Shown here piece after piece: positions 59,467 to 64,000 of a stretch of 64,000 bases of DNA (position 1 is the first letter of the stretch; each line of letters opens with the position of its first letter). The stretch lies in the NCBI RefSeq assembly GCF_001854765.1, contig NZ_LJJE01000108.1, forward strand, positions 16,822 to 80,821, given 5' to 3'. The translations under genes were made by a program, and so were the position numbers. The notes below the pieces were generated by a model. The model ran no database searches, was not told the origin of the DNA, and saw nothing but the letters and a program-made list of their open reading frames with translations. The stretch comes from Vibrio sonorensis. Lineage in GTDB: Bacteria > Pseudomonadota > Gammaproteobacteria > Enterobacterales > Vibrionaceae.

Positions 59467-62400
59467 ATGTCAGATCCCAAATTTATTCATTTACGAGTCC
59501 ACAGTGACTTTTCCATGGTTGATGGACTTTCCAAAGTACCTCCTTTAGTAAAAAAGGTAGCGGAAATGGGGATGCCTGCCGTGGCGCTCACCGACTTTAC
59601 CAACTTATGTGGTTTGGTAAAGTTTTATGGGACAGCACACAGTTGCGTATAAAGCCGATTATTGGCGCTGACTTTTCCGTTCAATCTGCCGAGTTTGGGG
59701 AAGAACTGACCAAGCTCACCGTGCTGGCGGCAGACAACCAAGGTTACAAAAATTTAACGCTACTGATTTCAAAAGCTTACTTGAGAGGTCACGTTCAACA
59801 CCAACCCGTGATTGATAAAGAGTGGCTAGCGGAGCTTTGTGAAGGGCTAATACTCATCTCAGGTGGTAAGGATGGAGATGTCGGCAAAGCCCTACTGAAG
59901 GGAAATCAGCAGCTCGTTTCTGAGTGTGTTCAGTTCTACAATCAGTACTTTCAAGACAGGTTTTATCTAGAGTTAACCCGAACCGGCCGCGCAGACGAAG
60001 AAAACTATCTACACTTCGCACTTGATTTAGCAGAGCAATCAGAATTGCCTGTTGTTGCGACCAATGACGTCGTCATTCTTGATGATTCACTGTTTGATGC
60101 ACACGAGATACGAGTAGCTATTCACGATGGCTATACCTTAGAAGATCCTAGACGTCCAAAAAACTATAGCCCACAGCAGTATCTTCGCAGCGAAGAGGAG
60201 ATGTGTGAGCTCTTTGCAGACATTCCCGAAGCGCTAGAAACAGTGTTGAAATTGCCAAGCGATGTAATGTCACCGTGCGTTTGGGAGAGTACTTCCTTCC
60301 CGCTTTCCCAACGGAAGGTATGGAAGAGACAGATTTTCTGGTTAAGAAATCTCAAGAAGGTTTGGAAGAGCGTTTAGAGTTTCTGTTTCCCGATGAAAAG
60401 ACCAGACTAGAGAAAAGGCCTGAATACGATGATCGACTTCAAATTGAACTCGATGTAATCAACCAAATGGGCTTCCCCGGTTACTTTTTGATCGTGATGG
60501 AGTTTATTCAATGGTCTAAGGATAACGCTATCCCTGTTGGACCGGGGCGTGGTTCCGGTGCCGGATCTCTCGTTGCTTATGCTCTAAAAATTACCGATCT
60601 CGATCCGTTAGAATACGATCTACTCTTTGAGCGATTCCTTAACCCTGAACGTGTTTCCATGCCCGATTTCGATGTCGACTTTTGTATGGACAAACGAGAC
60701 CAGGTTATCGACCACGTGGCTGAGATGTATGGTCGTGATGCGGTATCGCAAATTATCACTTTTGGTACTATGGCCGCTAAAGCGGTTATCCGCGATGTAG
60801 GACGAGTGCTCGGCCACCCATTTGGCTTTGTTGACCGAATTTCTAAGTTGGTACCGCCTGATCCGGGAATGACGTTAGAAAAAGCGTTTAAAGCGGAACC
60901 TGCGTTACCTGAGTTATACGAGGCAGATGAAGAAGTCAAAGAACTCATCGACATGTGTCGTATTCTTGAGGGCTGTACTCGAAACGCGGGTAAACACGCG
61001 GGTGGTGTTGTTATTTCGCCAACCACAATTACAGATTTTGCTCCAATTTACGCCGATGCGGAAGGTCATTTCCCCGTTACGCAGTTTGATAAAAACGATG
61101 TAGAAACAGCGGGACTGGTTAAGTTTGACTTCTTGGGTCTGCGTACGCTGACCATTATCGATTGGGCGCTGGGGCTCATCAATCCGAGATTAGAAAAAGA
61201 GGGTAAAGAGCCCGTTCTGATTGAATCCATACCGCTAGAAGATGACGCTTCATTTAGGCTATTGCAAAATTCAGAAACCACAGCGGTATTCCAGCTCGAA
61301 TCTCGGGGCATGAAAGAGCTAATTAAACGTCTACAACCAGACTGTTTCGAAGATATTATCGCACTGGTAGCACTCTTTCGTCCGGGTCCTTTGCAATCGG
61401 GAATGGTTGATAACTTTATCGACCGTAAGCACGGCCGCGAGGATATCTCCTATCCAGATGAAAAGTGGCAGCATGAGTCATTAAAAGAGATCCTTGACCC
61501 GACCTACGGCATTATCCTCTATCAGGAGCAGGTAATGCAGATTGCGCAGGTTCTCGCCGGTTATACCCTTGGTGGTGCGGATATGCTCCGCCGAGCTATG
61601 GGTAAGAAAAAGCCGGAAGAGATGGCAAAGCAGCGCGCCGTGTTTGAAGAAGGCTCGGTGAAAAACGGGGTTGATGGCGAACTCGCCATGAAGATCTTCG
61701 ACTTGGTAGAGAAGTTTGCTGGCTACGGCTTTAACAAATCTCACTCAGCGGCCTATGCTCTGGTTTCTTATCAAACGCTTTGGCTAAAGACACACTACCC
61801 AGCCGAGTTTATGGCGGCGGTTATGACAGCCGATATGGATAACACTGAAAAAGTGGTAGGACTGGTTGATGAGTGTCAGCGCATGAAGCTGACCGTGTTA
61901 CCGCCAGATATTAACTCGGGTCTGTATCGTTTTAACGTCGATGAAGATGGGTCAATCGTTTATGGTATCGGCGCAATTAAAGGGGTAGGTGAAGGTCCTA
62001 TTGAAGCGATTTTAGAAGCTCGCCAGAAAGATGGATACTTCAAGGACCTATTTGATTTTTGTGCCCGTATTGACCTGAAAAAAGTCAATAAACGCGTTAT
62101 CGAAAAGCTCATTTATGCAGGGGCGTTAGACCGCTTAGGGCCGCACCGAGCTGCGATGATGGCATCGCTAGACGATGCGGTAAAAGCGGCTAGCCAACAC
62201 CACCAAGCTGAAGCATTTGGTCAATCTGATCTGTTTGGCGTTCTGACTGAATCCCCAGAAGAAGTGGAGAGTAAGTATACCAAAGTACCGCCTTGGCCAG
62301 AAAAAGTATGGTTAGAGGGAGAACGGGATACACTTGGCCTTTATTTGACCGGGCACCCAATAAATGCCTATATCAAGGAACTAGGTAAGTATACGAGTTG

Positions 62401-62944
62401 TCGATTAAAAGATGCGACACCAACAAGGCGCGATCAATCTGTGACACTTTCCGGTTTGGTTATTGCCGCTAGGGTTATGACGACTAAACGCGGCAGTCGT
62501 ATCGGTATCATGACTCTAGATGACCGAAGTGGGCGCATCGAGGTGATGTTGTTCTCAGATGCGTTAGATAGATATGCGGAACTACTAGAAAAAGATAAAA
62601 TTTTGGTGGTTTCTGGACAGGTCAGCTTTGATGATTTCAATGGTGGTCTTAAAATGTCCGCGCGAGAAGTTATGGATCTCGGAACGGCGCGCGAAAAATA
62701 TGCGCGTGGCCTGTCGGTTTCCATCGATGCGACTCAAGTAGACGAATCATTTTTCGAGCGCTTCAGTAAAGTACTGGAGCCTCATCGAGCTGGTAGTGTC
62801 CCTGTTAATGTGTATTACCAGCGCGACGATGCTCGTGCGCGTTTGACGCTGGGCACAGAATGGCGAGTAACGCCGAGCGATACTCTGCTAGACGAATTAA
62901 AACAACTGCTTGGAAAGAACCAAGTAGAACTCGAATTTAATTAA
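59467..62944 (+). CDS. dnaE: DNA polymerase III alpha subunit (two frameshifts in this sequence)
   Basis: The essential replicative polymerase. The start is ATG 59467 (MSDPKFIHLRVHSDFSMVDG). The PHP domain comes first. The polymerase core has G-P-G-R-G-S-G-A-G-S-L-V-A-Y and P-D-F-D-V-D-F with the catalytic aspartates. Then come the clamp-binding region and an OB fold (about residue 990 onward). The frame breaks twice. After 59647 one G restores S-C-G-I-K-P-I-I-G-A-D; after 60240 one A restores L-E-N-S-V-E-I-A-K-R-C-N-V-T-V. Corrected length is about 1159 aa, as in E. coli (1160). Both breaks must be sequence errors in a living cell. Confidence 0.95.
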
Positions 62945-62985
62945 TATTCGGTGACCGATGTTGCCGAGTCAAAAAGGATCCGTAG

Positions 62986-63945
62986 ATGAGCCTAAACTTT
63001 CTAGAATTTGAAAAGCCAATTGCTGAACTTGAAGCGAAAATTGAAGCCTTGCGTGATGTATCTCGTCACGGCGGAGACTCAGGTATCGATCTAGATAAAG
63101 AAATTGCGCAGCTTGAAAAGAAAAGTCTGGAACTAAAGAAGAAAATTTTCAGTGATTTAGGCGCTTGGGAAACGGCTCAAATGGCTCGTCACCCACTGCG
63201 TCCTTACACCCTAGATTATATTGAGCACGCTTTTACAGAGTTTGAAGAGTTGGCTGGTGATCGCGCCTACGCCGATGATAAAGCCATTGTTGGTGGTATC
63301 GCGCGCCTAGAAGGTCGTCCTGTTATGATCATTGGTCATCAGAAAGGCCGTGAAACGAAAGAAAAAGTGATTCGCAACTTCGGTATGCCAAAACCAGAAG
63401 GTTATCGCAAAGCACTGCGTTTGATGGAAATGGCTGAGCGCTTCAAAATGCCGATCATCACATTTATCGATACAGCAGGTGCTTACCCAGGTGTTGGCGC
63501 AGAAGAACGCGGTCAATCTGAAGCTATTGCGACAAACCTAAAAGTGATGGCTGGCCTTAAAGTGCCTGTTATCTGTAACGTCGTTGGTGAAGGTGGTTCT
63601 GGTGGTGCGCTTGCGATTGGTGTTGGCGATTACGTAAACATGCTTCAGTACTCGACGTATTCAGTTATTTCGCCAGAAGGTTGTGCCTCTATTTTGTGGC
63701 GCGATTCAGATAAAGCTCCACAAGCAGCAGAAGCGATGGGTTTGATTGCTCCGCGTCTAAAAGAACTAGAGCTTATTGACGAAATTATTCCAGAGCCACT
63801 GGGTGGTGCTCATCGAGACCATATCCAAATGGCTGCTAACATGAAAGAAACGCTACTTCGTCAGTTACAAGAACTAGAGCAGTTCCAAGCAGAAGATTTG
63901 TTAGAGCGTCGTTACCAGCGCCTAATGAGTTACGGTTACTGCTAA
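62986..63945 (+). CDS. accA: Acetyl-CoA carboxylase carboxyltransferase subunit alpha
   Basis: This 319-aa subunit forms the carboxyltransferase with AccD in the first step of fatty acid synthesis. N-terminal coiled region (residues 1-60), then the crotonase-like fold with G-R-E-T-K-E-K near 120, F-I-D-T-A-G-A-Y-P-G near 160-169 and E-G-G-S-G-G-A-L-A near 202-210. It follows dnaE as in E. coli. A strong terminator closes the cluster. Confidence 0.97.
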   Translation: MSLNFLEFEKPIAELEAKIEALRDVSRHGGDSGIDLDKEIAQLEKKSLELKKKIFSDLGAWETAQMARHPLRPYTLDYIEHAFTEFEELAGDRAYADDKAIVGGIARLEGRPVMIIGHQKGRETKEKVIRNFGMPKPEGYRKALRLMEMAERFKMPIITFIDTAGAYPGVGAEERGQSEAIATNLKVMAGLKVPVICNVVGEGGSGGALAIGVGDYVNMLQYSTYSVISPEGCASILWRDSDKAPQAAEAMGLIAPRLKELELIDEIIPEPLGGAHRDHIQMAANMKETLLRQLQELEQFQAEDLLERRYQRLMSYGYC

Positions 63946-63961
63946 TTTGAAAACAATGATT

Positions 63962-63993
63962 AAAAAGGCTGACCCATGGTCAGCCTTTTTTAT
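63962..63993 (+). terminator. Intrinsic terminator of accA
   Basis: AAAAAGGCTGACC CAT GGTCAGCCTTTTT: a 13-bp perfect stem followed by further T residues. Confidence 0.9.
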
Positions 63994-64000
63994 TTGTCTT

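Noticed and set aside
59464..60377. Two short N-terminal DnaE fragments as separate genes
   Set aside because: The fragments join into one normal DnaE when two single bases are restored; no starts or ribosome-binding sites at the joints.
1..64000. Mobile elements, prophage, integron cassettes, CRISPR or defence system
   Set aside because: No transposase, integrase, regularly spaced repeats, attC-like sites or defence genes were seen; the gene order is conserved core throughout.

Overview
The window is chromosomal DNA of a gammaproteobacterium, almost certainly a Vibrio. The complete Na+-translocating NADH:quinone reductase operon with apbE and nqrM, an OmpK/Tsx-type porin, a RibBX-type hybrid protein, the bolA-yajG-ampG neighbourhood, and the order crl, proB, proA, nrdR, rib genes, nusB, thiL, pgpA and rpsB to accA all fit Vibrio core synteny. 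No IS element, prophage, CRISPR array, tRNA or rRNA gene was seen. This is conserved backbone rather than an island.

Layout. 1-2.4 kb: yajL (runs off the left edge), panE and ompK on the minus strand. 2.7-4.6 kb: a LON-domain protein, then an ECF sigma factor with its ChrR-type zinc anti-sigma. 4.7-9 kb: ampG, a periplasmic cyclophilin, yajG, rlmG (minus) and bolA (plus). 9.4-16.7 kb: nqrABCDEF, apbE and nqrM, a respiratory sodium pump together with its flavin- and iron-maturation factors. 16.8-22.1 kb: a two-receiver diguanylate cyclase, dinB behind a LexA box, a GreA/B-like protein, a YggN-like protein and an NSS-family sodium symporter. 22.2-26.4 kb: rimB-rimK-deacylase, and pepD. 26.4-29.3 kb: a CRP-flanked small transcript with a 28-codon ORF, a purine permease with a PurR box, and gpt. 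29.3-33.8 kb: frsA, crl, a structured RNA candidate, proB and proA. 33.9-40 kb: nrdR, ribD, ribE, ribBX, ribH, nusB, thiL, pgpA. 40-44.2 kb (minus): a DUF3461 protein, glnD and map. 44.2-64 kb: rpsB, tsf, pyrH, frr, uppS, cdsA, dxr, rseP, bamA, skp, lpxD, fabZ, lpxA, lpxB, rnhB, dnaE, accA, the translation, envelope and lipid A supercluster.

Data quality. Ten genes (yajL, nqrD, dinB, proB, proA, ribD, ribBX, bamA, rnhB, dnaE) are broken by eleven single-base losses, mostly in short runs of identical bases. Several of these genes are essential, and in every case restoring one base recovers a full-length family member. I read these as base-call or assembly deletions, not pseudogenes, and give the restored gene extents.

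The strongest leads for something undescribed are two RNA elements. One is the CRP-flanked small transcript with a 28-aa ORF between pepD and the purine permease; its architecture resembles the V. cholerae dual-function RNA VcdRP. The other is a multi-stem structure with an alternative hairpin and terminator between crl and proB. Two long perfect hairpins, upstream of nqrA and of fabZ, are also unexplained.
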